Shown here: positions 1-8,171 of the stretch, piece after piece
How positions within the stretch are numbered: the stretch's first letter is position 1
How the letters are laid out: each line of letters begins with the position of its first letter
DNA from: Lysobacter enzymogenes
GTDB lineage: Bacteria > Pseudomonadota > Gammaproteobacteria > Xanthomonadales > Xanthomonadaceae
Length of the DNA stretch: 64,000 bases
Direction: 5' to 3'
Assembly (NCBI RefSeq): GCF_017355525.1
Contig: NZ_CP067395.1
Coordinates: 3,937,001 to 4,001,000 of the forward strand
The notes under the pieces: generated by a model
Told to the model about the DNA's origin: nothing
The model's database searches: none
What the model saw: the letters and a program-made list of their open reading frames with translations, nothing else
Program-made: the position numbers and the translations under genes

Positions 1-354
1 CGGGACGTCGAGGCCGGTGGCCTTGCGCGCGGCCGCGGTGTCGGCGCAGTAGGTGTCGTCCGCGCCGTCGAACAGCGGTTGGTAGCGCCTCAGGTGATCG
101 CATCCTTCGCCGGACACGGCCTCGATGGCGACGATGTCGGGCTTGAACGCCGCCAGGCGCTCCAGCACCGGCTCGAGCCGGGTCAGGTCGTAGTCCTTGG
201 GCAGGCCGCTGAGGTGGGCGGTGCCGAGCACGGCGACCTGGGTGCGCGGGCCGGCGCTGCGGCGGCTGAGTTCGGACAGATCGACCTGGGCCGGCGCCGG
301 CAGGGTGGCGACAAGGGCGAACAGGCCGAGAACGGCGGAAAGAACGGACTTCAC
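1..354 (-). CDS. Exported protein of unknown function, C-terminus beyond the window (DUF5694-like)
   Basis: Open frame on the minus strand with a GTG start at 354 that runs off the left edge, so only about 118 residues are visible. It begins with a typical signal peptide (VKSVLSAVLGLFALVATLP, cleavage near PAPA-Q). The mature part has VAVLGTAHLSG followed by a helix and DIVAIEAVSGEGCD, a layout that reminds me of the DUF5694 family of exported proteins of unknown role. That family assignment is weak. It lies just downstream of recF in the same direction, in the place where gyrB often sits in relatives. A parS-like site separates it from recF. Confidence 0.6.
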   Translation of the reverse strand, partial: MKSVLSAVLGLFALVATLPAPAQVDLSELSRRSAGPRTQVAVLGTAHLSGLPKDYDLTRLEPVLERLAAFKPDIVAIEAVSGEGCDHLRRYQPLFDGADDTYCADTAAARKATGLDVP

Positions 355-432
355 TCCCTGAATCCCCTGGCTGGATGCGTCCGGGTGGGATGCGGACGGG
401 GTCGGCGGGGTTTAGAACCGAGGTTGGCGTCG

Positions 433-448
433 TGTTCCACGTGGAACA
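433..448. promoter_or_regulatory. parS-like centromere site 1
   Basis: TGTTCCACGTGGAACA is a perfect palindrome that extends to 20 bp (CGTGTTCCACGTGGAACACG, 431-450). It matches the ParB-binding parS consensus of many proteobacteria. It lies between recF and the downstream exported protein, about 2.7 kb from the candidate oriC. Family knowledge: ParB loads at such origin-proximal sites to drive chromosome segregation. The parAB genes are not in this window. Confidence 0.85.
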
Positions 449-460
449 CGTCTGAGGCCA

Positions 461-1606
461 TCAAGAGCGGGTTCCACGCTCCAGTTCCACGGACAGGCTT
501 CCCGTGGAACCGTGGATCCTTGATTCCTGCCGCAAGGTTCCATGTTCCACGTGGAACCGAGCGATCTCGACTTCCATCTCGGCCAACGCGGGCGGAGGCT
601 CTGTGCCGGTGATGAAAACTTGGGCCCGACTGGCGATCAGACGCTCCAGCACGCGACGCTGATGCCGGCGATCCAGCTCCGAGGCCAGATCGTCCAGCGC
701 GATCACCGGCCATTCGCCCTGGACTTGCGCGTGCTGCTCGGCCTGGGCCAGCAAGGCCACCAATGCGACCAGCTTGGCTTGCCCGCGCGACAGGGCCTCG
801 CGGCCCGGAATCGCACCGTAGCCGATGCGCCAGTCGGCGCGATGCGGGCCGACCGAGGTAAAGCCTTGCTGCTGGTCGCGTTCCCGGGCCAGCAGCAGGG
901 CGTCGGCCAGCGGGAAGTCGTCGCGGCGCCAGCCGGGGACGTAGTCCAGGCGGATCGCGCCCAGTCCCGGCGCGAGTTCCGCCGCAAACGCGGCAAATCG
1001 GGGCTGCAGCTCGTCCAGATATTGCTGGCGGCGCCGGCTCAGCGGTTCGCCAGCCTCGGACAGCTCGCGATCCCACGCATCGATCTGGCCATCGCGGGCC
1101 CGCGCCTTGAGCAGGGCGTTGCGCTGCTTGAGCGCGCGGGTGTATCGCCGCCACAGCGGAGTGAAGTCTGGTTCCACGTGGAACAAGCCCCAATCGAGAT
1201 AGCGACGACGGATTTCGCCGGGCCCGGTAATCAGCGCGTGGCTGCCGGGCTCGAAGCTGACGACGGCCAGCGCCGCGCACAACTCGCCGAGCTGGGACAC
1301 CGAAGCGCCATCGAGCCGGCCGACCCAGTCCTGTCCGCTGTGCCGCAACCCGGCCTTGCGCCGCTGGTCGCGGCGGGCCTCCTGCCATTCGACGAACACT
1401 TCCAAGGCCGGATCGCCGGCACGGATCAAACCGTCGCGAACGCGGCCACGAAAACTGCGCCCGTAGGCCATCAGGTGCAGGGCTTCGAGCAGGCTGGTCT
1501 TGCCCGCGCCGTTCTCGCCGGTGATCAGGTTGATCCCGGGCGCCGGCAACAGGCTTACGTCGGCGAAGCGGCGCAGGCCGCGGGCGTCCAGGCGGGTTAC
1601 GTGCAT
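461..1606 (-). CDS. recF: DNA replication and repair protein RecF
   Basis: Protein of 381 residues, an SMC-like ATPase that helps load RecA at single-strand gaps together with RecO and RecR. Visible motifs are Walker A GENGAGKTS (residues 30-38), the ABC-type signature ALSRGQAKL (271-279) and a Walker B region with VIALDDLASELD (301-312). The ATG at 1606 gives the usual N-terminus MHVTRL. Third gene of the dnaA-dnaN-recF block. Oddity: two parS-like palindromes lie inside the coding sequence and both encode FHVE (residues 142-145 and 351-354). The last 30 residues beyond the second site look like a poorly conserved tail. Confidence 0.97.
   Translation of the reverse strand: MHVTRLDARGLRRFADVSLLPAPGINLITGENGAGKTSLLEALHLMAYGRSFRGRVRDGLIRAGDPALEVFVEWQEARRDQRRKAGLRHSGQDWVGRLDGASVSQLGELCAALAVVSFEPGSHALITGPGEIRRRYLDWGLFHVEPDFTPLWRRYTRALKQRNALLKARARDGQIDAWDRELSEAGEPLSRRRQQYLDELQPRFAAFAAELAPGLGAIRLDYVPGWRRDDFPLADALLLARERDQQQGFTSVGPHRADWRIGYGAIPGREALSRGQAKLVALVALLAQAEQHAQVQGEWPVIALDDLASELDRRHQRRVLERLIASRAQVFITGTEPPPALAEMEVEIARFHVEHGTLRQESRIHGSTGSLSVELERGTRS
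484..510. promoter_or_regulatory. Split parS-like inverted repeat
   Basis: GTTCCACGG (484-492) and CCGTGGAAC (502-510) are 9-bp inverted arms separated by 9 bp, made of the two parS half-sites. It lies in the 3' end of recF between intact sites 1 and 2. It may be a decayed parS with an insertion, or a pair of isolated half-sites. Whether ParB binds it cannot be judged from sequence. Confidence 0.5.
544..557. promoter_or_regulatory. parS-like centromere site 2 (inside recF)
   Basis: GTTCCACGTGGAAC, a perfect 14-bp palindrome flanked by T and C, inside the recF coding sequence near its 3' end. In the recF frame it encodes FHVE(H). Confidence 0.8.
1171..1184. promoter_or_regulatory. parS-like centromere site 3 (inside recF)
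   Basis: GTTCCACGTGGAAC, perfect 14-bp palindrome in the middle of recF, encoding FHVE at residues 142-145. It is one of four intact sites within about 1.5 kb. Confidence 0.8.
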
Positions 1607-1684
1607 GGGGGAATGATCGCAGATTGGCTAGGGCGGGGCGGGCGGGACGCAGCAAACGGGCCTGGCTAAACCGGTATGGGCTAC

Positions 1685-1848
1685 CTGTAGGAGCGGCGCG
1701 AGCCGCGACAACCGAAGCGATTGACGCTAGCGGAGCCGCCGAAGCCAAAGATCCGCCAGAACAAGGTTTTCCTAGCCACATCAGTCGCTTAGGCGACCTC
1801 GTGGTACCAAATTTCTTCGGTTGATCGCGGCTCGCGCCGCTCCTACAG
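1685..1848. repeat. REP-type inverted pair between dnaN and recF
   Basis: Forward copy of the dispersed REP core CTGTAGGAGCGGCGCGAGCC at 1685-1709 and an inverted copy at 1825-1848, flanking about 115 bp of non-coding sequence. The inner flanks are also partly complementary (AACCGAAG against CTTCGGTT). This and the dnaN terminator fill most of the 358-bp gap between recF and dnaN, and I see no gene there. Confidence 0.8.
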
Positions 1849-1892
1849 GGCCCTCAGGAACCCGACGTAAGCAGCCGAACCTTCAGCCAGGC

Positions 1893-1929
1893 CCCAAAAC
1901 GCACACGCCCGGCAGAAGCCGGGCGTGTG
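1893..1929 (-). terminator. Rho-independent terminator after dnaN
   Basis: Twelve-base-pair stem CACACGCCCGGC (1902-1913) / GCCGGGCGTGTG (1918-1929) with a 4-nt loop. Read on the minus strand it is followed by CGTTTTGG, a short U-tract. It lies 36 bp past the dnaN stop, so recF may be partly uncoupled from dnaN transcription. Confidence 0.7.
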
Positions 1930-1932
1930 TTG

Positions 1933-1948
1933 TGTTCCACGTGGAACC
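1933..1948. promoter_or_regulatory. parS-like centromere site 4
   Basis: TGTTCCACGTGGAACC between the dnaN stop and its terminator hairpin. Intact 14-bp GTTCCACGTGGAAC core at 1934-1947. It is the closest of the four sites to the candidate oriC (about 1.2 kb). Confidence 0.83.
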
Positions 1949-1964
1949 GAAGCGACGCCGTGGA

Positions 1965-3065
1965 TCAGAGACGCAGCGGCATCACCACATGGCGGCAACG
2001 TTCGTTCGACGCCTCGCGCACCAGCGCCGAGGAGTTGGCGTCGCGCAATGCCAGCACCACATGCTCGTCGCGCAGCGCGGTCAGGGCGTCGAGCAGGTAG
2101 TTCACGTTGAAGCCCACGGCCAGGTCGTCGACCTTGGTGTCGGCTTCGACTTCTTCCTGCGCTTCTTCCTGTTCCGGGTTGTGCGCGCTGATCTTGAGCT
2201 GGCCGGGCGAGACTTCGATGCGCACGCCGCGGTACTTCTCGTTCGACAGGATCGCCGCGCGTTGCAGCGAAGCGCGCAGGATCTCGCGCTCGATCCGCAC
2301 TTCCTTGTCGGCGCCGATCGGAATCACCGCCTCGTAATCGGGGAAACGGCCGTCGATCAGCTTGCTGGTGAAGGTGACATCGTCGCGCTTGATGCGGATG
2401 TGGCCGCGGCCCATCTCCAGCTCGACCTCGCGGTCGCCGCCTTCGAGCAGACGCTGCAATTCCTGCACGCCCTTGCGCGGCACGATGATCTGGCGCTTGG
2501 TCTGCGCGCCGCCTTCGAACGGCGCTTCGCACAAGGCCAAACGGTGGCCGTCGGTGGCGACGCAGCGCAGGCTGGTTTCGCGCAGGTCGAACAGCAAGCC
2601 GTTGAGGTAATAGCGCACGTCCTGCTGCGCCATCGCGAACGCGGTGCGTTCGATCAGCTCCTTCAGCGCGGCTTCCGGCACGCGCACGCGTTCGGTCGCT
2701 TCGACTTCGTCGATCGACGGGAAGTCGTTGGCCGGCAGGCTCGACAGGGTGAAGCGCGAACGCCCGGCCTGCACGGTGATCTTCTCGGCGGCCTGGCTCA
2801 CGGTGACCTTACTGCCGTCGGGCAGGGCGCGCACGATTTCGAACAGCTTGCGCGCCGGAATCGTGGTTTCGCCGTCCTTCGCATCGTCGACGTTGACGCG
2901 CGAAATCATCTCGACTTCCAGGTCGGTGCCGGTCAGCGAGAGCTGGCCGTCCTTGACCTGAACCAGCAGGTTGGCGAGGACCGGCAAGGTCTGCCGGCGT
3001 TCGACGACATTGACCACTTGGGCCAACGGCTTGAGAAAAACTTCGCGTTGCAGGCTGAAACGCAT
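1965..3065 (-). CDS. dnaN: DNA polymerase III beta subunit (sliding clamp)
   Basis: Protein of 366 residues, the usual length for DnaN. It forms the dimeric ring that tethers DNA polymerase III to the template. The N-terminus MRFSLQREVFLKPLAQV and the internal LPVLANLLVQV, ATDGHRLALCEAP and the C-terminal VVMPLRL (end of the peptide-binding pocket) are characteristic. I chose the ATG at 3065. An in-frame upstream extension reaches 3101 but lacks family support. Second gene of the dnaA-dnaN-recF block, separated from dnaA by the candidate origin region and followed by a hairpin terminator. Confidence 0.98.
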   Translation of the reverse strand: MRFSLQREVFLKPLAQVVNVVERRQTLPVLANLLVQVKDGQLSLTGTDLEVEMISRVNVDDAKDGETTIPARKLFEIVRALPDGSKVTVSQAAEKITVQAGRSRFTLSSLPANDFPSIDEVEATERVRVPEAALKELIERTAFAMAQQDVRYYLNGLLFDLRETSLRCVATDGHRLALCEAPFEGGAQTKRQIIVPRKGVQELQRLLEGGDREVELEMGRGHIRIKRDDVTFTSKLIDGRFPDYEAVIPIGADKEVRIEREILRASLQRAAILSNEKYRGVRIEVSPGQLKISAHNPEQEEAQEEVEADTKVDDLAVGFNVNYLLDALTALRDEHVVLALRDANSSALVREASNERCRHVVMPLRL

Positions 3066-3380
3066 GCGGACCCCTTGGCCGGTCGGTGGGCGCAAACCCA
3101 ATTACTAAAGAGATGTATAAATCAAAATCTTGGTGGCGGTGGAGCAGCGAAAAACTGTTGAAAACCGACTTAAGACTTTGATTTACAAGCTAATTCCGGT
3201 AACTCAAACGCGGGTAGAACTGGCCCTGGAGGGCGGGTGGAACCTGTGGATAACCTCGGCGCGTCGCCGCGGCCTGAACTTTATCCACAGCTTGTACGAG
3301 TCTAGTCCCCGAACTTATGCCTTTCACATCAGCAACTTAGCGTCTACCTTGTGTCCACCGGCGGCGCGGTCGTCGGTGCG
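3066..3380. other. Candidate oriC between dnaA and dnaN
   Basis: Non-coding region with two perfect DnaA boxes: TGTGGATAA at 3245-3253 and TTATCCACA at 3281-3289, in opposite orientation. Beside them is the only clearly AT-rich stretch of the neighbourhood (about 3100-3215, including ATGTATAAATCAAAATC and AAAAACTGTTGAAAA), a plausible unwinding element. Established knowledge: in Xanthomonas the origin was placed in the dnaA-dnaN spacer. Two perfect boxes is few for an origin, so weaker variant boxes must contribute if this is oriC. Confidence 0.7.
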
Positions 3381-3819
3381 GACCCCGAACCGCCGGCGCT
3401 GGAACCCGGTTGGATCCGCCTAGCGCCTGCGCCTTGTGCGCGGCCCCGGCAAACCGGTGGTTCCTGGAATCCCGACCCACGCCAACGCCGAACCACCCGC
3501 CCGGCCCCTCAGCCTGCGGTCCTGCGATCTCTACGGATGAGCGCGGACGGCAGCCAGACCGACCGGAAGGCCGTGCCGCTGCGTCGCGCTCGTCGTCGTG
3601 GATTCCAGCAGGAACCGCCAATGCAGGAGCCGCACCACATAAAACGAGCCGCCGGCCCGCCGCTGGGCGAGGTCGCGGCCGGCTCCGGCCGGAAGGCCGT
3701 TGCGGCGCCAGCTTAGCGCGGGCGGCGCGGTGCGGTCGGGGCGCGATAGCGGGATCGCGCCGTCGGCGTTGCCGCGCATCCCAGGCCGAGGCCGGCGCCC
3801 GCCGAGCAGGCGCCGCGGA
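3381..3819. other. GC-rich spacer downstream of dnaA
   Basis: About 440 bp between the AT-rich origin segment and the dnaA stop codon. Very GC-rich. It carries open frames on several strands that look like chance, with no ribosome-binding site or recognisable product. No DnaA box or strong terminator was seen. Confidence 0.5.
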
Positions 3820-5172
3820 TCACTCGCTGAGCTTGCGGATCAGCTTGTCCCAGTCTTCCCGCAGCTTGCCGTCGGTTTCCATCAGGGTGCGGATCTGACG
3901 GCAAGCGTGCAGAACGGTCGTGTGGTCGCGACCGGCGAAGGCATCGCCGATCTCCGGCAGCGAGTGTTCGGTCAGTTCCTTGGTCAGCGCCATGGCCACC
4001 TGGCGCGGACGGGCGAGCGAACGCGTGCGCCGCTTGGACAACAAGTCCTTGATCTGGAGGCCGTAGTAGTCTGCCACGGTCTTTTGGATGTTGGGGATGC
4101 CGATCGCCTGTTGCTGCGCGCGCAGCAGGTCGCGCAGGGTTTCCTGGGCGAACTCGGCGGTGATCGCGCGGCCGGTGAAGTTGGCGCGCGCGGTCAGGGT
4201 GTTGAGCGCGCCTTCCAGGTCGCGCACGTTCGAGCGCATCTTCTTGGCCAGCAGGAAGGCGACTTCCTCGGGGATCGCTGCGCCGCGTTCCTTGGCCTTG
4301 GAGATCACGATCTGGGCGCGGGTCTCGAAGTCCGGCGGCTCGATCGCCACCGACAGGCCCCAGGCCAGGCGCGACTTCAGCCGCGGCTCCAGGCCTTCGA
4401 CCTCGCGCGGGTAGCGGTCGCAGGTCAGGATGATCTGCTGCTTGCCGTCGAACAGCGCATTGAAGGTGTGGAAGAACTCCTCCTGGGTGCGGTCCTTGCC
4501 GGCGAAGAACTGGATGTCGTCGATCAGCAGCGCGTCGACGCGCTGGAACTGGCGCTTGAACGCATCCATGGTCTTGTCCTGCAGCGCTTTCATCATCGCG
4601 CTGAAGAACTGCTCCGAACGCAGGTACATCACCCGCATCGCCGGATTGGCGTCGCGCATGGCGTTGCCGGCGGCGAACATCAGATGGGTCTTGCCCAGGC
4701 CGGTGCCGCCGTACAACAGCAGCGGGTTGTGCGCGCGTTCGCCGGGCTTCTGCGCGGCCTGCCACGCGGCGGCGCGGCCGAGCTGGTTGCTGCGGCCTTC
4801 GACGAAGTTGTCGAAGGTGTAATGGGTGTCGAGGTTGCCCTGGAACGGCTCGACCGGCGCGGTCACCGCGGCCGGCGCCTGGCGCACGGCGCTGGTGGTC
4901 GGCTCCAGCGGCAGCGGCTGGGTGCTGCCCGGCGCGCGCGGCAGCGAGCCGACTTCCAGGCTGACGTCTTCGCTGCCGGCGAAGTACGACAACAGCTCGC
5001 GGATGCGCGCGAGGTAGCGCTCGCGCACGTGTTCGACCACGAACGCGTTGGGCGCGTAAAGCACGGTCTTGCTGTCGCGCTGCGCGGCCTGCAGCGGCTT
5101 CAACCAGGTATGCACGTCCTCGACCGGGAACTCGGCTTCAAGGCGTTCGAGGCAGCGGGGCCAGGCTTCCAT
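3820..5172 (-). CDS. dnaA: Chromosomal replication initiator DnaA
   Basis: Protein of 450 residues, the AAA+ ATPase that binds 9-mer DnaA boxes and melts oriC. The N-terminus [16 protein letters not shown] (DnaB/DiaA-interacting domain I) is typical of xanthomonads and fixes the ATG at 5172. Then comes a Pro/Ala-rich linker (about 75-110), Walker [10 protein letters not shown] (155-163), Walker [10 protein letters not shown] (214-222), the initiator-specific region, and the C-terminal helix-turn-helix with the DnaA signature [14 protein letters not shown] (414-427). Transcribed away from rpmH and towards oriC and dnaN. Confidence 0.98.
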   Translation of the reverse strand: MEAWPRCLERLEAEFPVEDVHTWLKPLQAAQRDSKTVLYAPNAFVVEHVRERYLARIRELLSYFAGSEDVSLEVGSLPRAPGSTQPLPLEPTTSAVRQAPAAVTAPVEPFQGNLDTHYTFDNFVEGRSNQLGRAAAWQAAQKPGERAHNPLLLYGGTGLGKTHLMFAAGNAMRDANPAMRVMYLRSEQFFSAMMKALQDKTMDAFKRQFQRVDALLIDDIQFFAGKDRTQEEFFHTFNALFDGKQQIILTCDRYPREVEGLEPRLKSRLAWGLSVAIEPPDFETRAQIVISKAKERGAAIPEEVAFLLAKKMRSNVRDLEGALNTLTARANFTGRAITAEFAQETLRDLLRAQQQAIGIPNIQKTVADYYGLQIKDLLSKRRTRSLARPRQVAMALTKELTEHSLPEIGDAFAGRDHTTVLHACRQIRTLMETDGKLREDWDKLIRKLSE

Positions 5173-5430
5173 CTGTAGCGTGTCTTCTTGTGTGCGTGTT
5201 TCGTGCGTGGGGCGGTCGGCCGCAACGGCGGGGCCGGCGGCGGACGAAAGCGGCCCAACGCACGATGCGCACATCGCGACGCAGGAAGCCGGGGGGTCGG
5301 TCAGACTACCACCGAGGCCGGGATCGGAACAGGACTAATCCACAGGTTCATGCACAGCTCGTGCACAGGCTGCCCCCAGGCGCTTTGGTGGCCTGCGTCG
5401 CGCATCCGCAATCCCAATCGGGACAAGGGC
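5173..5430. other. Divergent dnaA/rpmH promoter region
   Basis: Spacer between dnaA (minus) and rpmH (plus). It holds several imperfect DnaA-box-like strings (AATCCACAGG near 5338, CATGCACAG near 5350, CGTGCACAGG near 5358) that would suit autoregulation of dnaA. None is a perfect TTATCCACA. I see no gene here. Confidence 0.45.
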
Positions 5431-5460
5431 TTGACCCTGCCGTAGGGGCGCCGCTAGAAT
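5431..5460 (+). promoter_or_regulatory. Sigma-70 type promoter of rpmH
   Basis: TTGACC (5431-5436) and TAGAAT (5455-5460) with an 18-bp spacer, about 39 bp upstream of the rpmH start codon. It is a good fit to the housekeeping consensus in an otherwise GC-rich background. Confidence 0.7.
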
Positions 5461-5498
5461 CGGCGGTCCACTTTCGTCGTTATCTTTGCGAGCCTGTC

Positions 5499-5639
5499 AT
5501 GGCCACCAAGCGCACCTACCAGCCCAGCAACCTCAAGCGCAAGCGCGACCACGGTTTCCGTGCCCGCATGGCGACCGCCGACGGCCGCAAGATTCTCGCC
5601 CGTCGTCGCGCCAAGGGCCGCAAGCGCCTGACCGCCTAA
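5499..5639 (+). CDS. rpmH: 50S ribosomal protein L34
   Basis: Complete 46-residue protein [20 protein letters not shown]...RKRLTA, an exact-length L34 with the family hallmark [12 protein letters not shown] and a lysine/arginine-rich tail that binds 23S rRNA. First gene of the conserved rpmH-rnpA-yidC-mnmE run that reads away from dnaA. A sigma-70 promoter sits just upstream. The start is fixed by conservation (ATG at 5499). Confidence 0.98.
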   Translation: MATKRTYQPSNLKRKRDHGFRARMATADGRKILARRRAKGRKRLTA

Positions 5640-5725
5640 GCGTTGCCGGCCGCCCTGCCGAGATCGTTCCTGGCCATCGACCGCCAGGCACGGCCGATCC
5701 GGCGCCGCGCGGCCGAGCGCCTGCA

Positions 5726-6160
5726 ATGAACTCGAACCGCTTCCCGCGCACCGCGCGGGTACGCGCGCGTTCCGATTTCGACCGCATCTTCAAGCATGGA
5801 CGGCGCGTGGCGCTGCCCGTGCTCGCTTTGCATTTCCAGGCCGACCCGCAGATTCCGGCGCGGCTGGGGCTGGCGGTGTCGCGCAAGGTCGATCCGAACG
5901 CGGTCGGCCGCAACCGCATCAAGCGCATCCTGCGCGATGCCTTCCGCCACCTGCGCGGCGAGCTCGCCGCGGGCGATTATGTCGTGGTCGCGCGCCCGGG
6001 TGCGGCCAAGCTGTCCGGCGAGGAACTCCGCGCCGCGTTCCACAGTCTGCTCAAGCGCGCCGGCGCCCGAAACGCGCTCGCATTGCCCGAGACTGCGGCC
6101 CCCGGCACAATGCCGGCCGCTTCCCCTTCTCACCCCACGCCGGACTCCGGTCCCGGCTGA
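5726..6160 (+). CDS. rnpA: Ribonuclease P protein component
   Basis: Protein of about 144 residues that assists the RNase P RNA in trimming tRNA 5' leaders. It starts MNSNRFPRTARVRARSDFDRIF (ATG at 5726), with the RNA-binding signature GRNRIKRILRDAFR (61-74). The C-terminal 30 residues are Ala/Pro-rich and not part of the conserved fold. It lies 86 bp after rpmH and only 15 bp before yidC. The small gene yidD, which often sits between rnpA and yidC, is not there. Confidence 0.95.
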   Translation: MNSNRFPRTARVRARSDFDRIFKHGRRVALPVLALHFQADPQIPARLGLAVSRKVDPNAVGRNRIKRILRDAFRHLRGELAAGDYVVVARPGAAKLSGEELRAAFHSLLKRAGARNALALPETAAPGTMPAASPSHPTPDSGPG

Positions 6161-6175
6161 GCCCGCCTGCTGCCC

Positions 6176-7912
6176 ATGAACCAGACCCGTGCTTTTCTGA
6201 TCCTCGCCTGGCTGATGGTGGCGACCCTGCTGTGGATGGAGTGGGGCAAGGAGAAATCGGCGCCGCCGGCTCCGCCGCCGAGCGCGGTCGCGCCGGCCAG
6301 CAGCGTGCCCAGCGTCGCCGGCCTGAGCGCTGCGCCCGGCGTGCCCGCCGCGCCGACCGCCGCGCCGTCCGCGCCGGCGGCATCGCCCGGCGTCGCCGCG
6401 GCCGCGCCCAGCGACGCGCCGGTGGTGGTCAGCACCGACGTGTTCAAGGTGATCCTCAACGGCGGCGAGATCAGCGAGGCCGACCTGCTGCGCTACCCGG
6501 TCGGCACCGAGCCCGACAGCCCGCCGATGCGGCTGCTGGCCCACGATTCGACCCTGTACTTCGTCGCCCAGAGCGGCTGGGTCAACCAGGCCAAGATCGC
6601 CCCGACCCACGATGCCGGCTTCCGTTACGCCGGCGACTCGCGCGAGCTCAAGCTGGCCGACGGCGCCAAGGAAATCGCGGTGCCGTTCGTGTGGACGGGC
6701 GCCGACGGCGTGACCATCACCCGCACCTACACCTTCCGCCGCGGCGACTACGTCATCAAGGTCCGCGACGAAGTCGCCAACGCCAGCGCCGCGCCGTGGC
6801 AGGGCTACATCTACCGCCAGCTCAGCCGCGTGCCGCGCGAGCTCGCGCGCAAGGGGCCCTTCAGCCCCGAGCAGTACAGCTTCCAGGGCGCGGCGTGGTA
6901 CAGCCCGACCGACAAGTACGAGAAGCGCAAGTTCGACAAGTTCGCCGCCGACGGCAACCTCAACAAGCAGGTCACCGGCGGCTGGATCGCGATGCTGCAG
7001 CACCACTTCTTCGCCGCCTGGATTCCGGGCGACAAGGACCAGGGCCAGTTCCAGCTCGACCAGCTCAACGCCGGCGGCGCGTCGCAGTACGTCATCCGCG
7101 ACGTCGGCCCGGGCTTCACCGTCGCGCCCGGCCAGAAGGCCAGCACCGAAGCGCGCCTGTGGGTCGGCCCGAAGCTGGTCAAGGCGATCGAAGCGCAGAA
7201 GGTGCAGGGCCTGGACCGCGCGGTCGACTTCAGCAGCTACTCGATCTTCGCCACCCTCGCCAACGGCCTGTTCTGGCTGCTCGACAAGCTGCACGGCCTG
7301 TTCGGCAACTGGGGCTGGGCGATCATCGGCCTGGTGGTGCTGCTGAAGCTGGCGCTGTATCCGCTGTCGGCGGCGCAGTACAAGTCGCAAGCCAAGATGC
7401 GCAAGTTCCAGCCGCGCGTGGCCCAGCTCAAGGAGCGCTACGGCGACGACAAGCAGAAGTTCCAGATGGCGCTGATGGAGCTGTACAAGAAGGAGAAGAT
7501 CAACCCGGTCGGCGGCTGTCTGCCGCTGCTGCCGAGCATCATCATCTTCATGACGCTGTACTGGATGCTGGCCGAGTCGGTGGAACTGCGCCACGCGCCG
7601 TGGACGCTGTGGATCCACGACCTGACCTCGCGCGATCCGTTCTTCGTGCTGCCGCTGTGCAACATCGCGATCATGTGGGCGACGCAGAAGCTGACCCCGA
7701 TGACCGGCATGGACCCGACCCAGCAGAAGATGATGCAGTTCATGCCGCTGGTGTTCGGCGCGATCCTGGCGTTCCTGCCGGCCGGTCTGGTGCTGTACCA
7801 AGTCGCCAACGGCGGTCTGGGTCTGTTGCAGCAGTGGATCACGACCAAGCGCTACGCCGAGGAGAATGCCGGCGGCGGTGGCGGCAAGGACAAGGACAAG
7901 GACAAGAGCTGA
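6176..7912 (+). CDS. yidC: Membrane protein insertase YidC
   Basis: Protein of 578 residues that inserts and folds inner-membrane proteins with or without SecYEG. The N-terminal signal-anchor [21 protein letters not shown] is followed by an Ala/Pro-rich linker and the large periplasmic P1 domain (about 80-350). The conserved insertase core carries [19 protein letters not shown] and the segment [24 protein letters not shown]. The tail is Gly/Lys/Asp-rich ([13 protein letters not shown]). A strong hairpin terminator follows at 7938-7961. Confidence 0.97.
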   Translation: MNQTRAFLILAWLMVATLLWMEWGKEKSAPPAPPPSAVAPASSVPSVAGLSAAPGVPAAPTAAPSAPAASPGVAAAAPSDAPVVVSTDVFKVILNGGEISEADLLRYPVGTEPDSPPMRLLAHDSTLYFVAQSGWVNQAKIAPTHDAGFRYAGDSRELKLADGAKEIAVPFVWTGADGVTITRTYTFRRGDYVIKVRDEVANASAAPWQGYIYRQLSRVPRELARKGPFSPEQYSFQGAAWYSPTDKYEKRKFDKFAADGNLNKQVTGGWIAMLQHHFFAAWIPGDKDQGQFQLDQLNAGGASQYVIRDVGPGFTVAPGQKASTEARLWVGPKLVKAIEAQKVQGLDRAVDFSSYSIFATLANGLFWLLDKLHGLFGNWGWAIIGLVVLLKLALYPLSAAQYKSQAKMRKFQPRVAQLKERYGDDKQKFQMALMELYKKEKINPVGGCLPLLPSIIIFMTLYWMLAESVELRHAPWTLWIHDLTSRDPFFVLPLCNIAIMWATQKLTPMTGMDPTQQKMMQFMPLVFGAILAFLPAGLVLYQVANGGLGLLQQWITTKRYAEENAGGGGGKDKDKDKS

Positions 7913-7937
7913 TCGGTTCGCCGGATCGGTTTTCGCG

Positions 7938-7961
7938 AAGCCCGCCGCAAGGCGGGCTTTT
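7938..7961 (+). terminator. Terminator after yidC
   Basis: AAGCCCGCC-GCAA-GGCGGGCTTTT: seven-base-pair GC stem flanked by A and T runs, 26 bp after the yidC stop. It closes the rpmH-rnpA-yidC unit. Confidence 0.85.
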
Positions 7962-8004
7962 GCGTTTCTGGGGATAAGTCGGTTGCTGCGCAGCGCCACC
8001 CGCC

Positions 8005-8087
8005 GTCATCCCCGCGAAGGCGGGGATCCAGGGCTTCACCGCGACACGACTCTGAAGTCTCTGGATCCCCGCCTGCGCGGGGATGAC
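8005..8087. repeat. 83-bp palindromic repeat, copy A
   Basis: Element bounded by GTCATCCCCGCG and CGCGGGGATGAC, with internal GGGATCCAGGGCTTCACCG and GAAGTCTCTGGATCCCC. A second copy, also 83 bp and about 94 percent identical, is present in inverted orientation at 59595-59677. It is MITE-like, with no coding capacity. Confidence 0.85.
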
Positions 8088-8135
8088 GACTCGTGGGCTG
8101 CGTGGAGACAGATGGCGAAACCCCGAACTCCGACC

Positions 8136-8144
8136 TTATCCACA
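8136..8144. promoter_or_regulatory. Perfect DnaA box upstream of mnmE
   Basis: TTATCCACA, 27 bp before the mnmE start codon. It is a possible DnaA-responsive site or part of the wider distribution of perfect boxes across the first 13.4 kb. Confidence 0.55.
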
Positions 8145-8171
8145 GCACGACCCAGCCACTATCATTCGCCT

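Noticed and set aside
3130..3900. Small open frames in the dnaA-dnaN spacer
   Set aside because: They overlap the DnaA boxes and AT-rich element, have no start context, and no family similarity.
5173..5498. The dnaA-rpmH spacer as the replication origin
   Set aside because: Only imperfect DnaA-box-like strings and no AT-rich stretch were seen there. The dnaA-dnaN spacer has two perfect boxes and an AT-rich segment.
5636..7999. Long minus-strand frame over rnpA and yidC
   Set aside because: Antisense to well-recognised genes, with histidine/leucine/arginine-rich composition typical of shadow frames.
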